Source: Psychrobium sp. (GTDB lineage: Bacteria > Pseudomonadota > Gammaproteobacteria > Enterobacterales > Psychrobiaceae). Taken from it: a stretch of 38,296 nucleotides of DNA. The stretch lies in assembly GCA_013214905.1 (NCBI GenBank), contig JABSRV010000013.1:1-38296 (forward strand), in the 5' to 3' direction. Below the pieces are notes generated by a model that worked only from the letters and a program-made list of their open reading frames with translations, was not told the DNA's origin and ran no database searches. The position numbers and the translations under genes were made by a program. This document shows, in pieces, positions 7,178 through 15,648 of this stretch. The first letter of the stretch is position 1. Each line of letters starts with the position of its first letter.

Positions 7178-10100
7178 CTACCGCGCTAGCAATTCGATCT
7201 TACTCTGCCCATTGCCCAAAGCAGTAATTTGAATGCGCGTTCCTACGCGTTCAACTAACCCTTGTACGTGAGAGATGATACCAATTTGTCGGCCGCTCGC
7301 TTGCAGTGAATCTAAGCAGCTTAGCGCAACTTCTAGCGTATCGGGGTCGAGTGTACCAAAGCCTTCATCAATAAATAAAGTATTAATTTTAGTTTGTAAA
7401 CTGGTAATTGAGCCTAGCCCAAGCGCCAGCGCGAGCGATACTAAAAATGTCTCGCCGCCCGACAGACTATCGATGGAACGCACTTCATCACCCATGTCTT
7501 GATCGATCATTTGTAAATCGAGTTCAGCGCCCGGTACACGCTGCAATAAGTAACGCGGTGCTAATTCTTTTAAATGATGATTTGCGCTAACCAGCATTTG
7601 TTCAAGGGTTAGACTTTGCGCAAATGTTCTAAATTTAGCGCCATCTGCACTGCCAATAAGATCTTTCATTTCTAACCACAATTGTGTCGTCGCGCTTTGC
7701 TCTTCGATTTCTTGCTGCAACTGACCATGACGTATCATTGATTGATTATGTTGCTCTAATGCGCTGCGATAATTAAATTGCTCTTCACTGTACTGTTTGT
7801 GCTGCGCGGCAATGCTTTTTAATAACATTTCACGCTGCCCACAATCACTTAAACTTGGTTTAGGTGATAACTCAGGACACAACTGCAATAAAAGTTCATC
7901 CTTAGCGTTAAGCGCAACTCGCCCTTCATCGAGTCGTTGTTGCTGTTCTTTCAATACCGCCTGTACTTGATGATAATGTTGTAATAACGCCGCTTGCTGC
8001 TGCCGCTGTTTAAGCAGCCACTGATGATCGTAATTAAGCAGTGCGTTGAGCTCATCGGCGTTAATTCCTAACTTACGCTGCCACGCAATCCAATCGTCTT
8101 GCAAGGTCAATACATCGCCATTAAGCGCCACTAAATGCTGACTAATTTGCTGCAAATTATTTTGCTGCACTAATATTTCATTATGGCTATTCATTAGCGC
8201 CAACTCGGCGTTATTGCAAGCTTGGCTCAATTGATTCAATTGTTCTTCCAATGCTTTCTTATAGTGCACTGGATCTTGACCATCAGTTAGGGAAGTAAGC
8301 TGCGCTTGCCATTGTGCATGCTGTGTTTGATTTGCCTCATATTGCTGCTTTAATGGTTGCAGTTGCTGCGTCAAATGCTGTATTTGTTGCGTTAAGGCGA
8401 TATTATTTTGACTTAATTCAAGCGCCTCACTATTGAGTTGATTAAGGTAGTTACTTTTTTCAATGAACTGCTCAACGTCATTAGCCATCTGTCGTTTGAA
8501 ATCGCCAATAAGCACGGTATCACTTAATATTTCAGACCAATTGGCGGCCCCATAAAGATCTTGCAAAAAACCGATACGTTCATGCATTTGTGCCAAAAAT
8601 TGCTTGCTATACTGTTTAGCCAACAGTAAATCGCCGTCAAGACTGCGTGTTTTATGTTGCAGGTTATCAATGTGTTGCTTGCCAATTTCCACTTGGTGCT
8701 GTTCGTTAGTCACTTTCTGCTCAAGTACTCTGGCTTGCTCAACTAATTGCGACACTTGTTGATATTGCGTTTTGGCCTGTTCTATTTCTAATTTGGTTTG
8801 CGCTAGTTGCTCATCAACTTTTGCTAACATAGCCTTAGATACATCACCCAGTGACATCTCGTTGAGCAGGCCGTTTAATTCGGCTATTTCATCAATGATT
8901 TTCGTTAGGTGCTGCGCTTGTTGCTTACCAATAACATCAAGCTGCGTTAATTCAGTATTTAGCGCTTGGCTGCGTTGACTAAGCTGGCCATCACGTTCTA
9001 TCAATTGAGCAATGAGTTGGTCACCAATATTTAATTCTTTGGCGTAAGGGTGATCCTTACTGCCACAAAGTGCGCACGGTTCATCAACCACCAGCCCTTT
9101 TCTATGCTGACTTAAAGACATCACTTTTTGTGCTTGCAACAACGAACGATTAGCTTCCTCAGCGGCGGGTAAATGGCTCTGTAATTGCTGTTTAACATTT
9201 TGATAAGTAATGCGTGACTGAGTTAAATATTGCTGTATTTCTTGTTCTTGCTGCTGCTTTTGCCCAATCATATGTTGATATTGCAGCGCCTGAATAACCA
9301 ACTGCTGTTGCTTATTTAGCTCTCCATGATTGTATTGCAAGGCCTCAATCTGTGACTCCATCTGAGACAGGCTTGTCCCTGAAAATGACTCGACATATGT
9401 TTGTAGCTGTTGCGTTAAATCTTGCACTTGTTTTTGCTGTAGTTCTAATTCTTTATTAGCATCAATAAGCTGGCTGGACAACTGCTGTTGCGCTTGTTCA
9501 TCTTGAACTATTTGGTCTTGATACTGTTGATTATTTTGCTGTAATTGCAAGTAATCACTCATTGCTTGCTCTATGGTGCCAAGCTGATTGACCACCAATG
9601 ACAAGTGCTGATGATCGGTGACATAATCATTAAGCTGGTGTGTGACGTGACTATTTTGCTCGATTAAGCTTTCATTGCCCTGTAATTTTCGTTGTAGCGT
9701 AGATTGTTGCTGCTCAATCACTGTAATTTGCTGCTGTTTCTCTTGCAACTGCTCAGCCAATTGCGTCACCTCGACGCTTCGTCTAATCGCCAATTCCAAT
9801 TCAGGCAATTGCTGTTCAAAGTTTGTTTGTGCTTGGGTTTTACTGTGCTTTAGTTGTTCTACTTGGTGCTGCGTGGTGACATATGTTTGCTCTTGCGCGA
9901 CGATACTTGTTTGCTGCGCCGACTGCTGTTCGACCAAAGATACGTACTCTTCCTCGCGCTGTGCCAATTGCACTTTTACAACATTTGCACCTTGCGCCAA
10001 TTCAACCTTTTGAACTAATTGATTGTTGTCTTCCTGCTGCTTAATGTTGTTTTGTGCTTGCACTATTTTTTGCTGGCCATCGCTCATTTGCTGTGCGAGG

Positions 10101-10918
10101 CTAGCTTGCTGCGCTAGTTGTTGATCTAACCATTGCACCTGTTGTTGTTGCTGCGAAATTCTTGCCAGCGCTTCATTAACACCGCCAATTTTTTGTGCCA
10201 ATTGTTGTTGTTGTTCTTGGGACAATAAACTGACATCACCCTGCTTTGACTGCAGCAGTTGTAAATTATGCTCCTGCTCTTTTGCCGTCGTAAATGCCTT
10301 TTTAGATAATTGAGAATAAAGCTGCGTGCCAGTAATACGCTCAAGTAGATCTGAACGCTCTTTAGCCGGCGCTTTCAAAAATGCAGCAAAGTCGCCTTGC
10401 GCCAATAATACTGAGCGTTTAAATTGCTCGTAATTAAGACCAATAAGCGATTCAATGATGGCTAATACTTCGGTTTTTTTACTGGCAATCACTTGCTCTT
10501 TTTGACAATCAAACAGCTGCATTTCTTGCGCTTGAAAACGGCCACTAGCACTGCCTCTAGCTCGTTTAACTGACCAACGAGCGCTATATTTCTGACCATT
10601 ATCTAATTGAAAAACCACTTGAGCAAAACCACTGGCCGCCCCTCGGGTTAATATATGGCGTACGTCATTGCTTTTCAGCCTTTCACTTTCCTGCGTATCC
10701 ACATGGCCGATTGAGGGGACGCGACGATTAGTACTAAAACGTGGCATCGCGTCAAACAAACTTAGGCAAATGGCGTCCAGTAAGGTGCTCTTGCCCGACC
10801 CTGTATTACCACAAATGGCAAATAAACCGGCGTCAGCTAAGACACCTTGCGCAAAATCAATATGAAACGGCGCCGCTAAACTCGCTAAATTCTCACCGTC
10901 TAAGGAAATGATTTTCAT
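7178..10918 (-). CDS. sbcC: SbcC, ATPase subunit of the SbcCD nuclease
   Basis: A 1246-residue SMC/Rad50-like ATPase. The N-terminal lobe has Walker A GNTGSGKST (37-45) and a Q-loop VLLAQGDFAAFL. Two very long glutamine-rich coiled coils flank a central zinc hook, CALC (Cys615 and Cys618). The C-terminal lobe has the ABC signature LSGGETFLVSLALALG and Walker B INTLFIDEGFGTLD. With SbcD it cleaves hairpins and processes DNA double-strand ends. Length is larger than E. coli SbcC (~1048), mostly through the coiled coil. It begins 32 bp after sbcD ends, so the pair is an operon. Many small plus-strand ORFs here are shadows of the Gln-rich coil. Confidence 0.95.
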   Translation of the reverse strand: MKIISLDGENLASLAAPFHIDFAQGVLADAGLFAICGNTGSGKSTLLDAICLSLFDAMPRFSTNRRVPSIGHVDTQESERLKSNDVRHILTRGAASGFAQVVFQLDNGQKYSARWSVKRARGSASGRFQAQEMQLFDCQKEQVIASKKTEVLAIIESLIGLNYEQFKRSVLLAQGDFAAFLKAPAKERSDLLERITGTQLYSQLSKKAFTTAKEQEHNLQLLQSKQGDVSLLSQEQQQQLAQKIGGVNEALARISQQQQQVQWLDQQLAQQASLAQQMSDGQQKIVQAQNNIKQQEDNNQLVQKVELAQGANVVKVQLAQREEEYVSLVEQQSAQQTSIVAQEQTYVTTQHQVEQLKHSKTQAQTNFEQQLPELELAIRRSVEVTQLAEQLQEKQQQITVIEQQQSTLQRKLQGNESLIEQNSHVTHQLNDYVTDHQHLSLVVNQLGTIEQAMSDYLQLQQNNQQYQDQIVQDEQAQQQLSSQLIDANKELELQQKQVQDLTQQLQTYVESFSGTSLSQMESQIEALQYNHGELNKQQQLVIQALQYQHMIGQKQQQEQEIQQYLTQSRITYQNVKQQLQSHLPAAEEANRSLLQAQKVMSLSQHRKGLVVDEPCALCGSKDHPYAKELNIGDQLIAQLIERDGQLSQRSQALNTELTQLDVIGKQQAQHLTKIIDEIAELNGLLNEMSLGDVSKAMLAKVDEQLAQTKLEIEQAKTQYQQVSQLVEQARVLEQKVTNEQHQVEIGKQHIDNLQHKTRSLDGDLLLAKQYSKQFLAQMHERIGFLQDLYGAANWSEILSDTVLIGDFKRQMANDVEQFIEKSNYLNQLNSEALELSQNNIALTQQIQHLTQQLQPLKQQYEANQTQHAQWQAQLTSLTDGQDPVHYKKALEEQLNQLSQACNNAELALMNSHNEILVQQNNLQQISQHLVALNGDVLTLQDDWIAWQRKLGINADELNALLNYDHQWLLKQRQQQAALLQHYHQVQAVLKEQQQRLDEGRVALNAKDELLLQLCPELSPKPSLSDCGQREMLLKSIAAQHKQYSEEQFNYRSALEQHNQSMIRHGQLQQEIEEQSATTQLWLEMKDLIGSADGAKFRTFAQSLTLEQMLVSANHHLKELAPRYLLQRVPGAELDLQMIDQDMGDEVRSIDSLSGGETFLVSLALALGLGSITSLQTKINTLFIDEGFGTLDPDTLEVALSCLDSLQASGRQIGIISHVQGLVERVGTRIQITALGNGQSKIELLAR

Positions 10919-10950
10919 TGAATGGAGTAATCCCTATTTATTGTTCTGGG

Positions 10951-12195
10951 TTATGGTTCTGAGTTATCTTGCTGACAATCGCTAAGCAGCTGGCTAAACG
11001 CCGACAAATATTTTGCTTCTGGCTGCTTATTATATTGCTGAAAATACTTTAATGAAAAAACATGTTCCGGCTGCAATTGTTCTAATATTTCGCCATCAAA
11101 TGCCGGCGTTTTAGCATCTTTTTCATGATATTGGCTAGTAATCTTAACTAATCGCACGGGCTTGTCCTGCAATGCCTGATTAATTTTCTCACGTAACATC
11201 GCTTGAGGTTTGTCTAGTAATACCACCACCTCTAACAGGGGTTGTAAATGTGGGTCAAGCCAAGGCAAATCAATGTTGGCAAGCAGCGCTAATACTTCAT
11301 CCAACGGCTGCGCTATACTTGGTATTTTCATTAACTGCACGGTTCTTGGAATGTGCAGGCTATTCACCGAACTTAGCTTGCCCTCAGAAAAATCGACGAC
11401 TTTAACTTGATGTTTATAGTCTTTTTCTGCCAATGACATGGGGATAACCGATCCCGAATAATAAACGTTTTGACCACCCAATTGCTGAGGCTTATGTAAG
11501 TGCCCAAGTGCCGTATAATCAAAACGCGTCGCAAATATATCAATCGGCAAGGCATGTTGATTGCCCCCCAATATACGCCGTTCAGACATTTCACTAATTT
11601 GACTCGACACTAAATACGCATGAGCCATCGCAACACTGGCCTGGTCATCGTTATTTCGCCGTGCAATTTCGTCGCCGATTTGCTGATAGACTCTTTCGAC
11701 GCCTGCCACCAGTTTGTCGTTAACGTCCTTGTCTAAGGTACTTAAATCAAGGTCGCCAGCGCGCAAAAAAGGCACCGCAGCCACTCTAACCGCGACTTCA
11801 CCCGTTTTATCTTTTAACTCAATAATTAATTTATCAAGATCTAGACTATTATCGTCATGACGAGGTAAGGCGCCGATAAGGTGAATATCAAACGCCCTGA
11901 GTAGATGATCTGGCGCGTCAAGTTTACTCGGTGAGTCATGGTTGCCCGCCATCAATAATAAATCAAGGGAAGGCAATGACTGCTTCACTTTGGCTAAAAA
12001 TTGATACAGTAAACGCCATGACCATGCGGGCGGATTAGCGCTGTCAAATATATCGCCAGCAACAATCAATGCGTCCGCTTGTTGTTCTTTAAGCTGTTCA
12101 AACAACCAGTTTAAAAAAGCTTGTTGCTCAAACTCACGTGAGATACCCAATAATTGATGCCCGAGGTGCCAGTCTGACGTATGAAAAATTCGCAT
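10951..12195 (-). CDS. sbcD: SbcD, nuclease subunit of the SbcCD complex
   Basis: A 414-residue Mre11-type metallophosphoesterase and the catalytic partner of SbcC. The metal-binding motifs are in order: SDWHLG (residues 7-12), VAGDIFDSANPP, GNHDSPSKL, MAHAYL and ALGHLHKPQQL. The C-terminal ~150 residues are the capping/SbcC-binding region. Length fits the family (~400). It is the first gene of the sbcD-sbcC operon; the start at 12195 begins MRIFHTSDWHLGH, exactly at the family N-terminus. It is divergent from the sensor kinase at 12409, with 213 bp between. Confidence 0.95.
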   Translation of the reverse strand: MRIFHTSDWHLGHQLLGISREFEQQAFLNWLFEQLKEQQADALIVAGDIFDSANPPAWSWRLLYQFLAKVKQSLPSLDLLLMAGNHDSPSKLDAPDHLLRAFDIHLIGALPRHDDNSLDLDKLIIELKDKTGEVAVRVAAVPFLRAGDLDLSTLDKDVNDKLVAGVERVYQQIGDEIARRNNDDQASVAMAHAYLVSSQISEMSERRILGGNQHALPIDIFATRFDYTALGHLHKPQQLGGQNVYYSGSVIPMSLAEKDYKHQVKVVDFSEGKLSSVNSLHIPRTVQLMKIPSIAQPLDEVLALLANIDLPWLDPHLQPLLEVVVLLDKPQAMLREKINQALQDKPVRLVKITSQYHEKDAKTPAFDGEILEQLQPEHVFSLKYFQQYNKQPEAKYLSAFSQLLSDCQQDNSEP

Positions 12196-12408
12196 AGTAC
12201 TTTATCTAATTCCCTGCGCTAATTTTTTGCTATTTTGAGTAGATTCAACTATTTTTAAAGCTAATCACATCATAGTTTCAATATTTAGACGCGTTATTTT
12301 AACGTGATGGCGTTGACTATACGCAAAGTGATTACGGTTGCAATAATTGCATGATGATTTAACAAAATCAGTGAGATTTTTATATTTTACCATTAATGGA
12401 GATTAAGA

Positions 12409-14085
12409 ATGGCGACAGTCAGCATTTCGAATCGACTGCTAAGCAGGGTTCTGTCTTCATATATTATTCTTTCATTTAGCGTAACGTTATTGCAAGTCGC
12501 ATTTACCTATGTTTCGGTAAAAAGTGAAATGTATAAAGAAGTTCAACAACTGGAAAAAACGATCAGTGTCAGCCTTAGTCAGGCGATTTGGGAGTTAAAC
12601 GAAGAACAAATTGCTGCGATAGGCAACGGTCTGGTTGAAATGACACTCGTTAAAGCCGTATTGATTCAGGATGAAATGAGCAAAGAAATATTTATCAGTG
12701 GCATGCTCGAAGGTTTTGAAACCTCAGAAAATCAGTCTCTAAATACAGCTAAAAAAGTCCAATATAACGAACTGTTTGGCTTAGAAAATCAGCTATCTTT
12801 TAGCTTGTCTGGCACACCAACCCATGTCGGTCGCATCATTATTTTCTCTAGTTATTCTACAATTTACAACAAAGTGATGGTGCAGGTGCTTTTCCCAATC
12901 ATTGGTTTACTCATCAGTATTTTGTTGTTGAGTTTTTTGATCAAACGATTATTTCACCGTCTGCTTACTAGCCCTCTTGAACAGTTAAGTTACGGCATTG
13001 CACAAATTGATTTAGAAAACTTAAGCCAATCACGACTAATACCGCCAAGTGAGCAACAAGACGAACTTAACATGCTGACCCATTCCTTTAATTTAATGTT
13101 AGTTAAATTAGAAGAATACAAACTTAATCTTGAGAAAACTAAATTAGCACTAGTCAACGCCAATAAAAAACTTGATTTGCAAAACATGTCACTTGAGCAA
13201 GAGGTCAGTAAAAAGACCGCGAATCTTAGTCTTGCAATCTCAGAGCTAGCACAACAAAAAACCGAATTAGAAGAAAGCGAGCGTGAATTAATTGACTCGC
13301 TTACGCGCTTAAAACAAACACAAACGCAACTGGTACATTCAGAGAAAATGGCGTCTCTAGGCAGTCTAGTTGCTGGTATTTCACATGAAATAAATACTCC
13401 AGTGGGTATCGGCGTCACCGCGGTCTCCTATTTAACCGAATGTGTTGGCAACTTAGATATCGCCATTAAAAACAAAACGTTAACTAAAACCCACATGGGG
13501 AAATTTATTGATGACGCCAACAACAGTTGCTCGTTATTAACCACCAACTTAAATAAAGCGTCGCAACTCATTCAAAGTTTTAAAGACATCGCGGTTGATC
13601 AAACAAGCGAAGCGATTAGAGATGTTAATTTGTTTGACTACCTCAACGAAGTCATCACCTCATTACAGCCTAAATTAAAACGCACACAGCATAGAATTAT
13701 TGTCGAAGGCGATAAAGATATTGTGATCCATTGCCGAGCGGGTTCATTATCACAAATGTTCACCAATCTTATCCTTAATTCACTAGTGCATGCGTTCGAC
13801 GATATTACAAAGGGCGACATGACCTTTCATTTGAGTCGTGACGAAACGCTGGTCTATATCACCTACCAAGACAATGGTAGCGGCGTTAGCCAAGATAACT
13901 TGAAGCAACTTTTTGAACCATTCTTCACCACCAAACGTGGCCAAGGTGGCAGCGGGCTTGGCACTCATATTTTGTACAACATTGTGAACCAATCTCTCAA
14001 TGGTAAAATTAGCGCGCAAAGCGAACTCGGTGACGGACTAAAATATTCAATTCAATTTCCATTATCTCAAATTAATAGTAAATAA
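12409..14085 (+). CDS. Orphan membrane sensor histidine kinase
   Basis: A 558-residue kinase of unknown stimulus. TM1 lies at about 10-37, a ~115-residue periplasmic sensor at 38-152 and TM2 at 156-180 (LFPIIGLLISILLLSFLI). A HAMP domain and a long coiled coil follow (about 180-310), then a HisKA-type helix with SEKMASLGSLVAGISHEINTP (His326). The ATPase domain has NLILNSLVHAF, DNGSGVS, FEPFFTTKRGQGGSGLG and HILYNIV. The MASLG...SHEINTP signature belongs to the NtrB-like class often found in signalling proteins with separate response regulators. No regulator gene is next to it, so its partner is elsewhere. GGAG lies 8 bp before the ATG. A terminator follows at 14163-14187. Confidence 0.9.
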   Translation: MATVSISNRLLSRVLSSYIILSFSVTLLQVAFTYVSVKSEMYKEVQQLEKTISVSLSQAIWELNEEQIAAIGNGLVEMTLVKAVLIQDEMSKEIFISGMLEGFETSENQSLNTAKKVQYNELFGLENQLSFSLSGTPTHVGRIIIFSSYSTIYNKVMVQVLFPIIGLLISILLLSFLIKRLFHRLLTSPLEQLSYGIAQIDLENLSQSRLIPPSEQQDELNMLTHSFNLMLVKLEEYKLNLEKTKLALVNANKKLDLQNMSLEQEVSKKTANLSLAISELAQQKTELEESERELIDSLTRLKQTQTQLVHSEKMASLGSLVAGISHEINTPVGIGVTAVSYLTECVGNLDIAIKNKTLTKTHMGKFIDDANNSCSLLTTNLNKASQLIQSFKDIAVDQTSEAIRDVNLFDYLNEVITSLQPKLKRTQHRIIVEGDKDIVIHCRAGSLSQMFTNLILNSLVHAFDDITKGDMTFHLSRDETLVYITYQDNGSGVSQDNLKQLFEPFFTTKRGQGGSGLGTHILYNIVNQSLNGKISAQSELGDGLKYSIQFPLSQINSK

Positions 14086-14162
14086 AAATCTTCATTAAAT
14101 TTGCCGAGTAAGTTGTGATTGCTAACTCTGAAACTTTTCCCTACACTCTATGCCATTCTCCT

Positions 14163-14187
14163 TTTAAACGATTTACGGATCGTTTTT
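14163..14187 (+). terminator. Rho-independent terminator after the sensor kinase gene
   Basis: AAACGAT (14166-14172) and ATCGTTT (14179-14185) pair perfectly around TTACGG and are followed by TT, giving five Ts in a row. Confidence 0.7.
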
Positions 14188-14276
14188 CAACCAATTGTAT
14201 TAATGAAGTGACCAATTTTGTAGTGAGGATAAACGGATTAGAGCACATGTTCATAGTTCCAGACTGAACATAAGCA

Positions 14277-14338
14277 CCCACATCCTTGTGGGCGAAGCAT
14301 TTATTTCTTATTGTAGTTATTCTACAAAGAAAATAAAT
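14277..14338. repeat. Two adjacent hairpins (CCCACA stem and AT-rich palindrome)
   Basis: CCCACATCCTTGTGGG folds with a 6-bp stem. Next to it, ATTTATTTCTTATTGTAG and CTACAAAGAAAATAAAT (14299-14338) form a longer imperfect stem, with a perfect inner TTGTAG/CTACAA pair and a TTATT loop. There is no T run suited to termination. They may be the end of a repeat or a leader structure. Confidence 0.5.
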
Positions 14339-14358
14339 AACGCCGCTATTATTCGTTT

Positions 14359-14517
14359 ATACCAATTCCATTAATTATGTGATCTTGTTGTGCGACGAAA
14401 AAATCAGCTAGAACAAGGCGCTCGATTGACTAATAGCTGGCTATTAGGATAGAGAGCAACGATGTAATAGTTAATTTTAACAAGCACAAGTTATCAGATC
14501 ATTACTGGAATTAGTAT
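14359..14517. mobile_element. 159-bp MITE-like repeat, copy 1
   Basis: Bounded by ATACCAATTCCA and TGGAATTAGTAT, imperfect terminal inverted repeats. It aligns without any gap over its full 159 bp with 26610-26768. The most conserved part is the central GGCGCTCGATTGA, AATAGCTGGCTATT and GAGAGCAACGA. The centre is itself a palindrome (CTAATAGC-TG-GCTATTAG). There is no ORF, so any transposase must act in trans. Confidence 0.8.
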
Positions 14518-14577
14518 TTCACCATGAAAAATGATCAAAGCGTTTGTGCCATTGGTATTACTTATAAAGTGACTATT

Positions 14578-15495
14578 ATGTGGTTTAAAAATTTAATTGT
14601 TTATCGTTTATCCAAGCCTATTGACCTAACACCCGATCAACTTGAAACTCGTTTAGAAGAGTTTTCATTTCATCCCTGTACCAGCCAAGAGCAAAGCAAG
14701 TTTGGCTGGGGCAAGCCAATGGGTAAACACGGCGACTCATTAATTCATGTCACCGACGGTAATATCTTATTGTGTGCGCGCAAAGAAGATAAGATGCTAC
14801 CTGCCTCTGTGATAAAAGAAGCACTGGACGAGAAAGTTGAAAAAATAGAACAAGCGACGTCACGCCCGGTTAAGAAAAAAGAAAAAGACGCATTAAAAGA
14901 AGAAATTATTCATACGTTGTTGCCGCGTGCATTTTCTAGAATGGGTTCAACTTTCGCCTACATCTCGCCAAAGATGAACTTAATCATTGTTAATGCATCA
15001 AGCCATAACAAAGCTGAAGATTTACTCGCTTTATTACGTAAATCAATAGGTTCATTAGCGGTGCTACCTGTGCAAAGTAAATCACCTATCGATCAAACCA
15101 TGACTCAGTGGTTAACCGATGATGTATCGACCCACCCTTTTAGTCTGTTAGAAGAAGCTGAGCTGAAAAGCCCATTAGAAAATGGCGCGATAATTCGTTG
15201 TAAGAATCAAGATTTGATATGCAACGAGCTAAAAGCCCATATTGAAAACGGCATGTTTGCGGTTAAAGTGGCGATGCAATATGGCGAGTCCATGAGCTTT
15301 GTGCTTAGTGAAGATTTGACCATTAAACGCGTTAAGTTCACTGACGTAGTGACCGAGCAGCAAGAAGATCAAGATAAGGATGATAGAGCGGCCTGTTTCG
15401 ATGCGGATTTTTCTATTATGGCGGGAGAATTTGAAACCTTTATCCCTGCATTACTTGAATTACTTGGCGGTGAAGAAGTCGCTAACGCTGAATAA
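14578..15495 (+). CDS. rdgC: Recombination-associated protein RdgC
   Basis: RdgC is a DNA-binding ring protein that restrains RecA during recombination and replication restart. From the ATG at 14578 the protein (305 residues) begins MWFKNLIVYRLSKPIDL, the family N-terminus, and continues with FHPCTSQEQSKFGWGKPMG, the KKKEKDALKEEIIHTLLPRAFSR segment and the acidic C-terminal part. The track ORF starts 54 bp upstream at 14524, adding 18 residues (MKNDQSVCAIG..) with no family counterpart, so I reject that start. Neither start has a good Shine-Dalgarno. A 159-bp repeat element ends 60 bp upstream and may hold or displace the promoter. A symmetric terminator follows. Confidence 0.93.
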   Translation: MWFKNLIVYRLSKPIDLTPDQLETRLEEFSFHPCTSQEQSKFGWGKPMGKHGDSLIHVTDGNILLCARKEDKMLPASVIKEALDEKVEKIEQATSRPVKKKEKDALKEEIIHTLLPRAFSRMGSTFAYISPKMNLIIVNASSHNKAEDLLALLRKSIGSLAVLPVQSKSPIDQTMTQWLTDDVSTHPFSLLEEAELKSPLENGAIIRCKNQDLICNELKAHIENGMFAVKVAMQYGESMSFVLSEDLTIKRVKFTDVVTEQQEDQDKDDRAACFDADFSIMAGEFETFIPALLELLGGEEVANAE

Positions 15496-15518
15496 TTAAC
15501 TAAACCTGCAGGCTTTGT

Positions 15519-15553
15519 AAAAGGGCGTAGATAATATTATCTACGCCCTTTTT
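15519..15553. terminator. Bidirectional terminator between rdgC and the M61 peptidase
   Basis: AAAAGGGCGTAGATAAT and ATTATCTACGCCCTTTT form a perfect 34-bp palindrome with U-run-like ends on both strands. It serves the convergent rdgC and peptidase transcripts. Confidence 0.92.
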
Positions 15554-15648
15554 AGATCATGAGTCTTTGTACCTAGAATCAGTAGTCGAACCACGGATAA
15601 TAGCGCAGCTCCTTGATTCGCGTCTAACCGCTGAATCTAGCTTAAAAT

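Larger units (their letters stand above)
14086..14577. other. Hairpin-rich intergenic region upstream of rdgC
   Basis: No gene is seen in these ~490 bp. In order: the kinase terminator (14163-14187), a short TGTTCA/TGAACA pair around 14249-14271, a CCCACA-TCCT-TGTGGG hairpin, an imperfect 40-bp AT-rich hairpin (14299-14338) and the 159-bp repeat element (14359-14517). Only about 60 bp lie between that element and the rdgC start. Confidence 0.7.

Noticed and set aside
9675-10013. 112-residue cysteine-rich plus-strand ORF
   Set aside because: Antisense shadow of the Gln-rich sbcC coiled coil (CAA/CAG codons read backwards give Cys/Ser/Leu).
12990-13418. 142-residue minus-strand ORF
   Set aside because: Shadow of the sensor kinase gene; Ser/Cys-rich composition typical of an antisense frame.
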